Below are positions 1 to 9,871 of a stretch of DNA of 64,000 nt, piece by piece. Both the position numbers and the translations under genes were made by a program. Origin of the DNA: Klebsiella ornithinolytica NBRC 105727 = ATCC 31898 (GTDB lineage: Bacteria; Pseudomonadota; Gammaproteobacteria; Enterobacterales; Enterobacteriaceae). Position 1 is the first letter of the stretch. Every line of letters begins with the position of its first letter. The DNA lies in contig NZ_BCYR01000001.1 in assembly GCF_001598295.1 (NCBI RefSeq), positions 434,001 through 498,000 of the forward strand, read 5' to 3'. The notes beneath the pieces are model-generated. The model searched no databases and was not told the origin of the DNA. It was given only the letters and a program-made list of their open reading frames with translations.

Positions 1-1212
1 GAAACGCATTATTAACAAACCATATCCAAGTAAAGCCCAATTATTAACGTTTCCTTTACTTATAAGCAACGCAAATCGATTAAAAATTATAACCACAAAT
101 GGTAAAAATATGAAAAATATATATCCAAAATTTAGTATTGCTTCCCCAGGAAGAAGCGTAACTAGTGATAAACCTTCCCTGCCATCTAACATTTGACCCG
201 CGATGACAGTTACTGATTCAATTTTGTTTTCTAAAAGACTACGTGGAATGAAGAAAATAAAAGGCTTTAGAAAAGTTAAATGCGTTAAATCCAAGTTAAT
301 AAAATCAGCTGATTTATATAGAGAAATTAGTATGTTTATGTTTACTGTCTCGAATATAGCTTTAAAAACATAGTCATAAATAACGCTATTAGTTGCTATA
401 AATTCAATTGTTTTATCCAATGCAACTTCAATACCTTCTGAATATAGATAACTTCTAAAAACAGAATAACACCCCAGAACAAAAGCTGATATAACTGATA
501 CTATTAACAACCATAGTAAATATTTATATTTTTTGTTTAGTATCAAATAAAATAAAAATGTATATGCGAATACGAATATAAATACTCTATTACCTGTTAC
601 GTACAACTCTGCGGCTATAATTGATAATGAATAAAAGGCTAGCTTAAGTTTATTATGATTATTGTCGATGGCTTTAAAAAATTCACTGAGAAAATACATT
701 TTTGAGCCAAATAACAAGAAACCAAATATTACCCCAACTGTACCATAGTTCTCGAAAAACTCTCCTTTGGCATGATACCAATGATCGGCACCTTTCATCA
801 CTATGAAATAATATGAAATCAAAAAACCAAAACTAAATAGCCATGCTATATTTAGTTTTGAGTCTACTTTAAATTCATATTTTTCCGTACCCAAATTTAG
901 AGTATTTGCAAATATATTTTCAAATATCATAATAACAATGTTTGTTATTAAGAATGATATTAGAAACAACAGAATATTTGATTGCGTATTATAATCACTT
1001 TCTAAATAGTAATATGTTGCTGGCGCTGTAGCATCATTTAAGTTTAGTTCACCATTTAATACATAATAAAAAAGAGGTATTATAATAAAGTAAATAATAC
1101 TCAAGAAATAACCTGTTATTAATCCAAATCTTTTACTCCTTATATCTGATTTTATTTTCAAAAAACATAGAAGAAGATGTAATACAAGTAAGAATGTTAT
1201 TAGTAAACTCAT
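1..1212 (-). CDS. wzy: Capsule repeat-unit polymerase Wzy (partial, runs off the left edge)
   Basis: An open frame of about 404 codons runs from an ATG at 1212 to the window edge without a stop. The product starts MSLLITFLLVLHLLLCFLKI and is built almost entirely of hydrophobic segments separated by short polar loops, with one larger loop near residues 95-120. That layout is typical of oligosaccharide repeat-unit polymerases (Wzy/EpsG class), which join lipid-linked repeat units at the periplasmic face of the inner membrane. Wzy proteins share little sequence, so the call rests on topology, AT-rich composition and position after wzx. The ATG overlaps the wzx stop as ATGA, suggesting translational coupling. 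Another polytopic protein of the locus cannot be excluded. Confidence 0.75.
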   Translation of the reverse strand, partial: MSLLITFLLVLHLLLCFLKIKSDIRSKRFGLITGYFLSIIYFIIIPLFYYVLNGELNLNDATAPATYYYLESDYNTQSNILLFLISFLITNIVIMIFENIFANTLNLGTEKYEFKVDSKLNIAWLFSFGFLISYYFIVMKGADHWYHAKGEFFENYGTVGVIFGFLLFGSKMYFLSEFFKAIDNNHNKLKLAFYSLSIIAAELYVTGNRVFIFVFAYTFLFYLILNKKYKYLLWLLIVSVISAFVLGCYSVFRSYLYSEGIEVALDKTIEFIATNSVIYDYVFKAIFETVNINILISLYKSADFINLDLTHLTFLKPFIFFIPRSLLENKIESVTVIAGQMLDGREGLSLVTLLPGEAILNFGYIFFIFLPFVVIIFNRFALLISKGNVNNWALLGYGLLIMRF

Positions 1213-2420
1213 ATTTTCCCTTTTGCCAACCTAGACATAAATTCCTTATCAATTATAAACATTATAAAACTAGAGAATATCTGGCTGATAACCATTGCAT
1301 AGGCTGCACCTGATATTCCAAAATGCGGGATCATATAATAAACTAAAGCTATATTTATAATTAAAGAGAAAAATGTTCGTCTGAAATTTTTATTAGCATA
1401 ACCACAACCAATATATAATCGACTGAGATAACCGCCAATGAAAACGAATGCTATTGATATGCTATGTATTGATAGTATTGTTGCACTTATGGAAAATTCT
1501 TCGCCATACAAAAATTCAACTGCAATTTTTGAAAGTAGATTAATAAAACTTGTCCCTATTATTCCCAATAGAAATAAAAACAATATATATTTTTTTATAT
1601 CTCTCGATACAGTTATTTTTCCCGCTATGTTATCTCTTAAAGTCTGTGAATAAAAAATATTAGCAACCGAAATACCTATAAAATAAACCCCTTCACTAAG
1701 CCGTGAACCAGCAAAGTATTTACCGGCAGCATCACTGCCAAGATAATAACTTATCATCAGGGTATCTATTCTCATATATGCAGCGATCGTTGCAGATGAT
1801 AACAAGATGAATGATACATCCTTCATCATTATTTTCAATTTGCTTTTATCAATCGCTTTCAGGGTAACTGGTTCTTTTAATAAAAGATATGATATTAAAC
1901 CTGTAAGTAAATATTCCGCAGAGAATATACACAACCAGAAAAGGATATTATCTCCACCGTAATAGACATACATACCTTTTAATATTAGAGATATTGCTTG
2001 TATACTAATGGAGATTTTAGAAAAAAGACTGATCAAACCTTTCTGGTTTGCAATATATTCACTATAGCTATAGAAATAGCAAAAAAAAGAAATACTAAAA
2101 ATTAATATATATTGCCAAGGTATATTTTTGTAATAAGTGAAGCAAATGATTAAAAACATCAATGAAAATAAAAATGTTGCTGCAACTTTTAATAAGTAAA
2201 ACTCGCTTCCAGATTCTTTTTTTGAAATTATTTTTGGTATTAAGCTTTCAGCACCAATGTTAGTTAGCGCTAAAAAAACGCCACCAAGTGAAACAAGGGT
2301 AACATACTCACCAAAATGCAATTCGCTTAAACTTCTTGATATCAGAGATAGTGTTGCAATAGCAGTAACTGATTTCATCAGTTTCTCAAATAATGACCAA
2401 ATTATCTGTTTCCTAAGCAA
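1209..2420 (-). CDS. wzx: Capsule repeat-unit flippase Wzx
   Basis: A polytopic protein of about 403 residues with roughly 12 hydrophobic segments, resembling the polysaccharide-transport (MATE/MOP superfamily) flippases that move undecaprenyl-linked capsule units across the inner membrane. The N-terminus LLRKQIIWSLFEKLMK leading into the first membrane segment is typical of the family. I place the start at the TTG at 2420, which has a GGGGG Shine-Dalgarno four bases upstream. An ATG at 2465 would add 15 residues, but it lies in the loop of a perfect hairpin and has no ribosome-binding site. The 3' end overlaps wzy by ATGA. The gene is strongly AT-rich, as expected for the serotype-specific part of the locus. 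Confidence 0.85.
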   Translation of the reverse strand: MLRKQIIWSLFEKLMKSVTAIATLSLISRSLSELHFGEYVTLVSLGGVFLALTNIGAESLIPKIISKKESGSEFYLLKVAATFLFSLMFLIICFTYYKNIPWQYILIFSISFFCYFYSYSEYIANQKGLISLFSKISISIQAISLILKGMYVYYGGDNILFWLCIFSAEYLLTGLISYLLLKEPVTLKAIDKSKLKIMMKDVSFILLSSATIAAYMRIDTLMISYYLGSDAAGKYFAGSRLSEGVYFIGISVANIFYSQTLRDNIAGKITVSRDIKKYILFLFLLGIIGTSFINLLSKIAVEFLYGEEFSISATILSIHSISIAFVFIGGYLSRLYIGCGYANKNFRRTFFSLIINIALVYYMIPHFGISGAAYAMVISQIFSSFIMFIIDKEFMSRLAKGKI

Positions 2421-2451
2421 GTAACCCCCTATAGTATTAGAATCATAGAAC

Positions 2452-2476
2452 AAAGTGCCTTGCATAAAGGCACTTT
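2452..2476 (-). terminator. Hairpin at the wzc-wzx junction (probable attenuator)
   Basis: A perfect 10-bp stem (AAAGTGCCTT with AAGGCACTTT) closes a 5-base loop 17 bases after the wzc stop, followed on the minus strand by TGTTCTATG. A stem-loop attenuator downstream of wzc is described for group 1 capsule operons, where it lowers transcription of the synthesis genes relative to the export genes and is overcome by RfaH. This hairpin is in the equivalent place. The loop contains the ATG that would otherwise be the first wzx start. The function is inferred from position. Confidence 0.65.
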
Positions 2477-2493
2477 TATTATATTAGTATTGA

Positions 2494-4644
2494 TTATTTT
2501 TTATATGAATAATCATAGTAGCCATATCCATACCCGTAGTAATTACTGGCTTTTTTTACCACTCCATTTAATATACAGCCTTTTACTATAATTCCACTCT
2601 GTTCAAACCTCGAAACACTAACAGCAAGTTCTTTAACGGTATTACTCTCAAATCTAGCTACTAACAGTGTTGTACCTACATACCTACCAATAATTGCAGC
2701 ATCAGTAACAGCTAAGATTGGAGGTGTATCAATGATTACCAGATCGTAATTCTCATCAGCCCATTTTAATAATTTTTCAAATGTTGGATGCATTAATAAT
2801 TCAGCAGGATTTGGTGGGTTTTTACCACGACCTATATAATCAAAATCTCCACTTGAAGCTCTGGTTAATGCATCTTCAATTCCGCATTGCCCAGATAAAA
2901 TATCAGAGATCCCAACTTGTTTTATGTTCCCTAATATTTTGTGAACATATCCTTTACGAAGCTCCGCATCAATAAATAATACCTTCTTACCTGTCGATGC
3001 TATTGTGGCTGCTAAATTTGTACTTACAAAAGTTTTACCTGCATTTGGACTTGCCCCAGATATCATAAGTATTTTATTTTTCGCTTCCAACATAGCGAAA
3101 TGGAGACTTGTTCGTAAACTACGTATCGCTTCAACCGCTAAATCAGTGGGATTCTCCACAGCAAGAAGCTTGGTCGTTTCTTTTCTCCAGTTTTTATTTC
3201 TATTATGATCCTTTGTAAGCCACTCTGAAACAGGAACACTTGCGTAAACATTAATTCCGGCTTCTTCTAATTGTTCGGGAGATTCTATTCCACGACGCAA
3301 AAACACTTGGATTAATACTGCTGAAACAGCCATAAATAAACCAAGGATAAAACCAACGATTACAACTAACGATTTTTTAGGCTTAACCGGTTGCGGTTCT
3401 GTTACTGCTTTATCAATAATTCTAACGTTACCAATCGCACTCGATTTTGCAATGCTTAGTTCTTGTTGACGGTTCAATAATTGTAAATATACAGCTCTAC
3501 CGGATTCAACATCGCGACTTAACCGCAAAACCTCCTGCTGAGTAGTAGGCATACTACTAACTCTTTTATTCAGTTTAGTCTTTTCACTTTGTAAAGTCTG
3601 TCGTTTTTCTATTAAGGCCTTATAAGTCGGGTGTTCTTTGGTATAAAGTTGAGATATTTCAGCCTCTCTGAATGTAATTTCATTTAACTGATTATCGACG
3701 TTAACAATCTGATCCAATACAGATTTAGCCTCCATTGATAAGTCGACTGAATCTCGTTGTTTTCTATAGGTATTAAGCTTATTTTCAGCATTATCGAGGT
3801 CTGTACGGACAATTGGTAACTGTTTATTAAGAAAATCTAAACTCTTGGCATCTTGTGCAGCTTGTCGGGCAACGTTTTGCTCCAAATAATTTTCAGAAAT
3901 ATTATTTAAAATTTCTGAAATCTTTTTCGGATTAGAACCAGTTAATGTTAGGGTAAGCATTCCAGTATCTTTTCCTTGATCTGAAACACCAAATTCATCC
4001 TGAAGGTTACTAATCGCTTTCAGCCTTGTGAAATATTTTACAACGAATTTCTCACCTTCTTTTGCATCATAACCATTTACTATAAGCTTTACTCCATCTT
4101 TTTGAAACAATTCACCAACATTTCCTAAAGCTGTAAATGTATTGCCATCAACTTCATATTTTCCTTCACCTTTTATAGTAATGGTTATTTCCGGAGTCTT
4201 AGTTCCATTATTCTGAGGGATGTATAAATTACTGATATCAATATGACCATTTTCTTTCCCAAGCAATCGTGCCAGACCATCTCCAATTATTGGAAAATGC
4301 TTAGGCTCTATTTGCGTCTGCAAATTAAGATCATCAACAGTCTTACCGAGTATCATCCTAGATTTTAATAGAGCTATTTCAGGTGCAGACTGTGGTTGAG
4401 CATCAGGCAAAATTTGAGTAAGGCTACTTAGTATAGCATTCCCTTGTTTTTGCTCTACTTGTATCAACGCATTGGACTGATAAATAGGCGTAGCCAGTAT
4501 AGCATAAAAAAGCGCTATGAATGTCACACAGGATGTAACTGCTATTATCAACTTACGATGATCAATTAGTTCACCGATAAGACGCCCTAAATCTATCTCA
4601 TCTGTTTCTGTCGGTGTTTTTTTTTGGTTATTCACAGTGCTCAT
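2494..4644 (-). CDS. wzc: Capsule tyrosine autokinase / chain-length regulator Wzc
   Basis: 716 residues, the usual Wzc length. The N-terminal half is a Wzz-type domain: a membrane segment near residues 33-53, a periplasmic domain with coiled-coil stretches near 260-400, and a second membrane segment near 425-447. The cytoplasmic C-terminal BY-kinase has Walker A GASPNAGKT (K537), a Walker A' motif DAELR near 559-563 and Walker B LVIIDTPP (D639), ending in a cluster of eight tyrosines (702-714) that is the autophosphorylation site in this family. It works with Wza to polymerise and export capsule, and Wzb dephosphorylates it. The second acidic residue of Walker A' is Glu rather than the usual Asp. 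AGGGA lies 8 bases before the ATG. Confidence 0.95.
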   Translation of the reverse strand: MSTVNNQKKTPTETDEIDLGRLIGELIDHRKLIIAVTSCVTFIALFYAILATPIYQSNALIQVEQKQGNAILSSLTQILPDAQPQSAPEIALLKSRMILGKTVDDLNLQTQIEPKHFPIIGDGLARLLGKENGHIDISNLYIPQNNGTKTPEITITIKGEGKYEVDGNTFTALGNVGELFQKDGVKLIVNGYDAKEGEKFVVKYFTRLKAISNLQDEFGVSDQGKDTGMLTLTLTGSNPKKISEILNNISENYLEQNVARQAAQDAKSLDFLNKQLPIVRTDLDNAENKLNTYRKQRDSVDLSMEAKSVLDQIVNVDNQLNEITFREAEISQLYTKEHPTYKALIEKRQTLQSEKTKLNKRVSSMPTTQQEVLRLSRDVESGRAVYLQLLNRQQELSIAKSSAIGNVRIIDKAVTEPQPVKPKKSLVVIVGFILGLFMAVSAVLIQVFLRRGIESPEQLEEAGINVYASVPVSEWLTKDHNRNKNWRKETTKLLAVENPTDLAVEAIRSLRTSLHFAMLEAKNKILMISGASPNAGKTFVSTNLAATIASTGKKVLFIDAELRKGYVHKILGNIKQVGISDILSGQCGIEDALTRASSGDFDYIGRGKNPPNPAELLMHPTFEKLLKWADENYDLVIIDTPPILAVTDAAIIGRYVGTTLLVARFESNTVKELAVSVSRFEQSGIIVKGCILNGVVKKASNYYGYGYGYYDYSYKK

Positions 4645-4658
4645 ACAATTTTCCCTGA

Positions 4659-5093
4659 TTAATTACCTAGTTTATCAGCCCAGCAATTAGCAGCTTGTTC
4701 AATAAGTTTATATACTGATGAAAAGGCCTCTTCACTTTTACGATAAGGATCAGGTATCTCTAAATTATTAATCCAATAACCATAAAGCATTGTTTTTCCA
4801 CGTAATTGAGGTGCAATCTGACAAATATATTCAATATGTGCTCTTTCCATTGCTAATATTAGATCAAATTGACAACCTAGCTCTACATTGAACTGCTTAC
4901 CTACGTGCCCAGATAATGACAAACCATTTCTTTGAGATACTTTTAAAGCTGTTTCATCAGCTTCATGGCCGACTAACGCACCAGTACCAGCGGATGCAAC
5001 TATCTTATTTGGTAGTAATTTTTGCAAGTAGCGTTCACCTATAGGTGAACGACAAATATTTCCTGTACATACAACCAAAATTGAATTAAACAT
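4659..5093 (-). CDS. wzb: Low-molecular-weight protein tyrosine phosphatase Wzb
   Basis: 144 residues, standard for the family. The P-loop CTGNICRS (Cys9, Arg15) is at the N-terminus, and the general-acid loop DPY (Asp115) is near the C-terminus. Wzb removes phosphate from the Wzc tyrosine cluster; this cycling is needed for high-molecular-weight capsule. The gene lies 4 bases after wza and 14 bases before wzc, so the three form one transcriptional unit. Cytoplasmic. Confidence 0.95.
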   Translation of the reverse strand: MFNSILVVCTGNICRSPIGERYLQKLLPNKIVASAGTGALVGHEADETALKVSQRNGLSLSGHVGKQFNVELGCQFDLILAMERAHIEYICQIAPQLRGKTMLYGYWINNLEIPDPYRKSEEAFSSVYKLIEQAANCWADKLGN

Positions 5094-5097
5094 AAAA

Positions 5098-6240
<1,143 letters not shown>

Positions 6241-6376
6241 TCATCAGTAAAACAAAATTTGCCAATTCCTGAGTAGCTGTCATTGCCGTTGATTCCTTAC
6301 CGGCTTACGGAGAGATAAAAGACGACTGCCTCCGGCAGCGCTACCACCCTCTCTCTCCTATTTTCAGCATTCAGCC

Positions 6377-7807
6377 TTATAAACTAAACGGTATTTCTAT
6401 TCCTGCACTTGCCCCGACGTCATCGCTGTCGCTATTATTAGCGTTGGTATACCACAGAGAAGTATTCAGACGGATCGACTGGTAAAGATCTCCACTCCAT
6501 CCCAGTTGTACACCTTTCAATGTGTCTGAATGAGGGAAAGCACCATTAATTGCTAAACTATCTGGGTTGACTTTCGCAAAGACCAAACGGGTGCTCCATC
6601 GCTGATTACTTTCGGTAATGAGTTCAACTTTTCCAGCTAAAAGTTGACCATCCCCTCCCATTGCATCTCCAAGTGGATAGCCTTGCTGATAATAACCATC
6701 AGTATAAATATGATGCCAGTAACTGTACCGTGTTCCACTCATATTTGTTCTCGTATCATGAGCTTCGACATACCAATTTACCGCACCTTTTCCCAAACTA
6801 TGATGCCCTTCAATTCCGCCCAGGAACATATTTGACGAAGGTAGGTAGCCAGCTTCATCCTCACCAATAATCTGACCGTAGAAACTTACAGGCCAACCAA
6901 GTGTCGGTTCGAGTTTGAACTTAAAATCAAAGCCGGCTAGCTGGTTACCCGGTTCGTTATCTGTCCCGGTGTTATCATGGCCAGTAAACCCATCCCAAAA
7001 GCTGCTAAAAGATTGAGGTCGCCCTTCCCCCCCCCACTGCATAATGCGTGACGCACCTAATTCTAATGACTGGAACGGCGTGAAAGTAAAACGGCCCCCT
7101 ATGATTTTTGTATGAGGGTAAACGGTATACTGATTCATCTGGCTGGCGGAAATCTGGTACTGCCAGGGGCCAATCCAGCGCAGCCACCAGGTTTCCGGAG
7201 CCGCCTGTTCAGCGCGCTGCATCAGGAATCCGGTCATTGGTCGCATCGCATCCCCGCGGATCAGGCTCCCTTCATAGCCTGGCCCCCACCACTGCGGCAT
7301 CTGGCCAAACGACAGCCACTGGTTCCAGAATTTTACCGCGCCGTACGCGCCGTTGGCATTGAAACGGGAACCATTGCTGATACGCTCACCACCTTCAACA
7401 TTGCCCTGCAGATGAACATCCCACCAGTCGCCGCTGTTATTAAAGGCCAGCGATAGCGAATTATCTGCCGGTTGGCTTTGTGCAAAGCCCTGCGGGGTTC
7501 CCGGTTGATCGGTAGAGGTGTAGCCGCTGACGCGGAAATCAGCCTTTAATGAGGAAAGCCGCTGGTTAATACGCGCCAGCACCACCTGTTCAGAAGAATA
7601 GGAAGGTTTGGCTTTTTTTAACGCCCGGGTAATCTCTTCCTGACTCAAGGGCCAGGTAGAAAGGCTAAGCTGAATAACTCCCCGGTCAGACAGCCAGGAG
7701 AGATCGTTACGCAGTTCGTTATCATTGAGTACCAGACCAGAGGCATAAACCTGCGCACTCACCGATGTCAACAGCCCCAAAGCAAGTGCAAGACGCGCGA
7801 TTTTCAT
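6377..7807 (-). CDS. wzi: Capsule surface-assembly outer-membrane protein Wzi
   Basis: 476 residues from the second of two adjacent ATGs (7810 and 7807); the second gives the known Wzi N-terminus MKIARLAL. A signal peptide ends near ASG (about residue 24), an N-terminal helical bundle follows, then an 18-strand-type beta-barrel ending in the terminal signature IEIPFSL. Wzi is an outer-membrane lectin that anchors nascent group 1 capsule to the cell surface, and wzi alleles are used for K-typing. The 5' part is GC-rich like the flanking chromosome, while the part below about 7.1 kb is much more AT-rich, so the gene looks mosaic. Confidence 0.95.
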   Translation of the reverse strand: MKIARLALALGLLTSVSAQVYASGLVLNDNELRNDLSWLSDRGVIQLSLSTWPLSQEEITRALKKAKPSYSSEQVVLARINQRLSSLKADFRVSGYTSTDQPGTPQGFAQSQPADNSLSLAFNNSGDWWDVHLQGNVEGGERISNGSRFNANGAYGAVKFWNQWLSFGQMPQWWGPGYEGSLIRGDAMRPMTGFLMQRAEQAAPETWWLRWIGPWQYQISASQMNQYTVYPHTKIIGGRFTFTPFQSLELGASRIMQWGGEGRPQSFSSFWDGFTGHDNTGTDNEPGNQLAGFDFKFKLEPTLGWPVSFYGQIIGEDEAGYLPSSNMFLGGIEGHHSLGKGAVNWYVEAHDTRTNMSGTRYSYWHHIYTDGYYQQGYPLGDAMGGDGQLLAGKVELITESNQRWSTRLVFAKVNPDSLAINGAFPHSDTLKGVQLGWSGDLYQSIRLNTSLWYTNANNSDSDDVGASAGIEIPFSL

Positions 7808-7809
7808 CA

Positions 7810-8034
7810 TTATACAAGATCCATTTTTAGCCCCGTTTCCGCAAGCTGGCGAGTCATGGGGAATATGAGTTTAGAGAGCGCACGCTGACGCCAGTCGTAG
7901 TATGTTTGTTCAACAGTGATGATGCAATAAGCAGTCCCTTCGAACGTAATCAGCCACGCACTATTTGAAATGTCAGTGCCACAGTCAAAACGCCAGCGAC
8001 GCCCCTCACACCGATCGCCGCCGACCCTGGACAT
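7810..8034 (-). CDS. Possible 74-codon leader ORF translationally linked to wzi (uncertain)
   Basis: An ATG-started frame of 74 codons fills most of the space between the JUMPstart and wzi. Its TAA stop overlaps the first wzi ATG as TAATG, an arrangement that often means coupled translation. I do not recognise the product: no signal peptide, no membrane segment, an Arg/Gly/Cys-rich N-terminus and an ordinary-looking C-terminal half. No clear Shine-Dalgarno precedes its ATG. It could be a chance frame in a transcribed leader or a remnant. Confidence 0.25.
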   Translation of the reverse strand: MSRVGGDRCEGRRWRFDCGTDISNSAWLITFEGTAYCIITVEQTYYDWRQRALSKLIFPMTRQLAETGLKMDLV

Positions 8035-8181
8035 GAACTATCTCAGGTCAGACAGAGGGATAAAACGCTGTTGAGTCAGAAAGAGTGCCGATTATATACG
8101 GTGCTTGCGGATAATCATCCGTCGCAACCGGTTTTAGGAATTTAGAACATATAGAAGATGACTGCAGAATTGACGCTGACG

Positions 8182-8228
8182 GTTTCGATACGCTACCGCC
8201 CTTGGCTTAACAGCTACCAATGCACTGT
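8182..8228 (-). promoter_or_regulatory. JUMPstart sequence with ops element (RfaH recruitment)
   Basis: Read on the minus strand, the segment contains CAGTGCATTGGTAGCTGTTA followed by AGCCAAGGGCGGTAGCGT, which matches the conserved JUMPstart found upstream of enterobacterial polysaccharide operons. The ops core GGCGGTAGCGT is intact at 8190-8200. RfaH binds RNA polymerase paused at ops and suppresses termination over the long operon. The position, about 375 bases before wzi, is right for the wzi-wza-wzb-wzc-wzx-wzy transcript. Confidence 0.93.
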
Positions 8229-8234
8229 ACTTCA

Positions 8235-8768
8235 TTTATACATTTTTGCTGGCGCAGCGCCCGCCTGATTATTAGTCACTGACAATATTTTAGCGGCATC
8301 AAGTTTACGAGATTCTGCCGGCAAATGGGAGTAAAAATGACAACTATTCGCTTATAAAAACAACCACATCTTACTCCTCCGACAAGCGGACGACATCACA
8401 ATAAGATTGTTTAATAATATCTCGCTGTTCCAGCCAGCGAAACTGACCCACGCATCAATACAAAAGTAACATCATGTTTTTTAATGGTTTTACTGACAAA
8501 ATATACTAGCCAGTCAAATTGCCGTCACTTTCGTCAACTACAAAAATTAATACCTTTCATTCACTTTTTATACTTGACAAAGATAATTTAACTTCAGGTA
8601 TCAGGCGCTGGCTGTCTATTTAGGATTGTTCTCAGCCACGTTATTTCCTGTGCCAGCAAAACATTGCTGCAGAATGTAGTATCAACTATTTATTTCATGA
8701 ATATGAATGCGTGAGGCCGGGACTGATTCTATTATTTTCGCTGGTCTCATTCATTGTCAGCAGCACAC
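8235..8768. other. Untranslated leader and promoter region of the wzi operon
   Basis: No convincing gene lies between the JUMPstart and the stop of the PAP2 gene; the DNA is AT-rich. The minus strand has a candidate -10 TATAAA at 8567-8572 with a poor -35, about 50 bases downstream of the RcsAB-like box at 8621-8634. If that promoter is used, the wzi transcript has a leader of about 750 bases. The promoter is a guess by eye. Confidence 0.4.
8621..8634 (-). promoter_or_regulatory. RcsAB-like box upstream of the wzi operon
   Basis: TGAGAACAATCCTA on the minus strand matches 12 of 14 positions of the RcsAB consensus TRVGAAWAWTSYGV as I recall it. RcsA/RcsB activate capsule operons in Klebsiella and colanic acid in E. 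coli. The box lies just past the PAP2 stop and upstream of a candidate -10 for wzi. Confidence 0.45.
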
Positions 8769-9398
8769 TCAGTAAAAATGCTTATGCATATCCGCCCGGG
8801 TAAAGGGTTTTTCCAGCGGCCCAAGCTTGACGGCAATTTCGCCCAGCAGTGACTGGGTCGGCGCTTTAGTGCCAATATTTAGCAACACGACGGGGATGAT
8901 AATCAGACTGAGCACCCCGCCCCAGGAGAGCTGCGCATCGACGACACGTGATGAATTCCGCTGCAGCAGCAGAAACAGCGCGCTACCGCAGGCGCCAAGC
9001 AGCAGCCCGGCAATCACTTCCGATGGGGAGTGGGCATGAATTGCCAGACGGGAATACCCCACGAGGCCAGCCAGCAGATACCCCATCACCATGGCAGTCC
9101 GACGTAAAGCAATGCTACCGCGAGTACAGAGCAGCCATAAAAAAATAGGCCAGAAGGCGGTAGATAAAGCGGTATGCCCGCTAAAACCGGTGAAATCTAA
9201 CTCGCGGATGCCGATGCCCCAGCCCATAAACGCCAGTTTTGATGCACTGACAATGGCGCCGGTAATACCAAACAGCAATCCCCATTGCCAGGCAATCTGT
9301 CTGGAAGGCCTGCGCAGAAATAAAACTATGAACACGGCTGCCGCGCTGGGTAACAACACGGTACTATCACCAAAAAAAGAGACCCACTGCCAGTTCAT
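8769..9398 (-). CDS. PAP2-family membrane phosphatase of the capsule locus (cpsACP/orf2)
   Basis: 209 residues with about six membrane segments and PAP2 (phosphatidic acid phosphatase type 2) motifs: SGHTALST near residues 77-84 and SRLAIHAHSPSE (SR-x5-H with Glu in the last position), preceded by a loose Lys...Arg first motif. This gene always follows galF in Klebsiella capsule loci. Related enzymes dephosphorylate isoprenoid or lipid pyrophosphates, so recycling of undecaprenyl pyrophosphate is plausible, but the substrate is not shown by the sequence. The transcript is separated from galF by about 470 bases and from wzi by the JUMPstart leader. Confidence 0.88.
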   Translation of the reverse strand: MNWQWVSFFGDSTVLLPSAAAVFIVLFLRRPSRQIAWQWGLLFGITGAIVSASKLAFMGWGIGIRELDFTGFSGHTALSTAFWPIFLWLLCTRGSIALRRTAMVMGYLLAGLVGYSRLAIHAHSPSEVIAGLLLGACGSALFLLLQRNSSRVVDAQLSWGGVLSLIIIPVVLLNIGTKAPTQSLLGEIAVKLGPLEKPFTRADMHKHFY

Positions 9399-9871
9399 TT
9401 ATTTTTCATCCTTTGACGATTTTCCAGTTCGCAGCGCCTTTGTCCATGACGTTGGTATGGGCATACACATCCGATAACTTCACATTTTTATGCATGCATC
9501 ACTGTTGTTTAATGCGTAAGCATGATCTCAGTCAAGTTTTATTTTTTTATGACAGCCAGCGGCAGGCATATTTTTTTAAGAAGATTCCGACTAACTCATT
9601 ATTAGCAAACATAAAATTATGCTACTCCGACCATTCCATCACAGGAGGGCCAGCACAGCAACCAGATGTCTCTGAAGTCGTTTTTTGTTTACATATTAAG
9701 CGTGTTTCAGCAAATCAGCATAACCATCTGATTTATATTGATTAATATTTATCTAAAATAGCCTTATTTAATCTGCAGGGCTGTCTACAGAAGCATGCAA
9801 CATCGCGGACTTAAGCCACATACTTCTGTAACCCCTACATTTTCACACTTCTGAAATCCGGCAGAGCCTAT
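9399..9871. other. galF-PAP2 intergenic region with a stem-loop
   Basis: About 470 AT-rich bases without a convincing gene. An imperfect inverted repeat at 9786-9830 (TACAGAAG pairing with CTTCTGTA, extended by a few more pairs around one mismatch, loop about 20) lies about 40 bases past the galF stop and may end or stabilise the galF transcript; no clear T-run follows it. I could not identify a promoter for the PAP2 gene with confidence. Confidence 0.3.
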
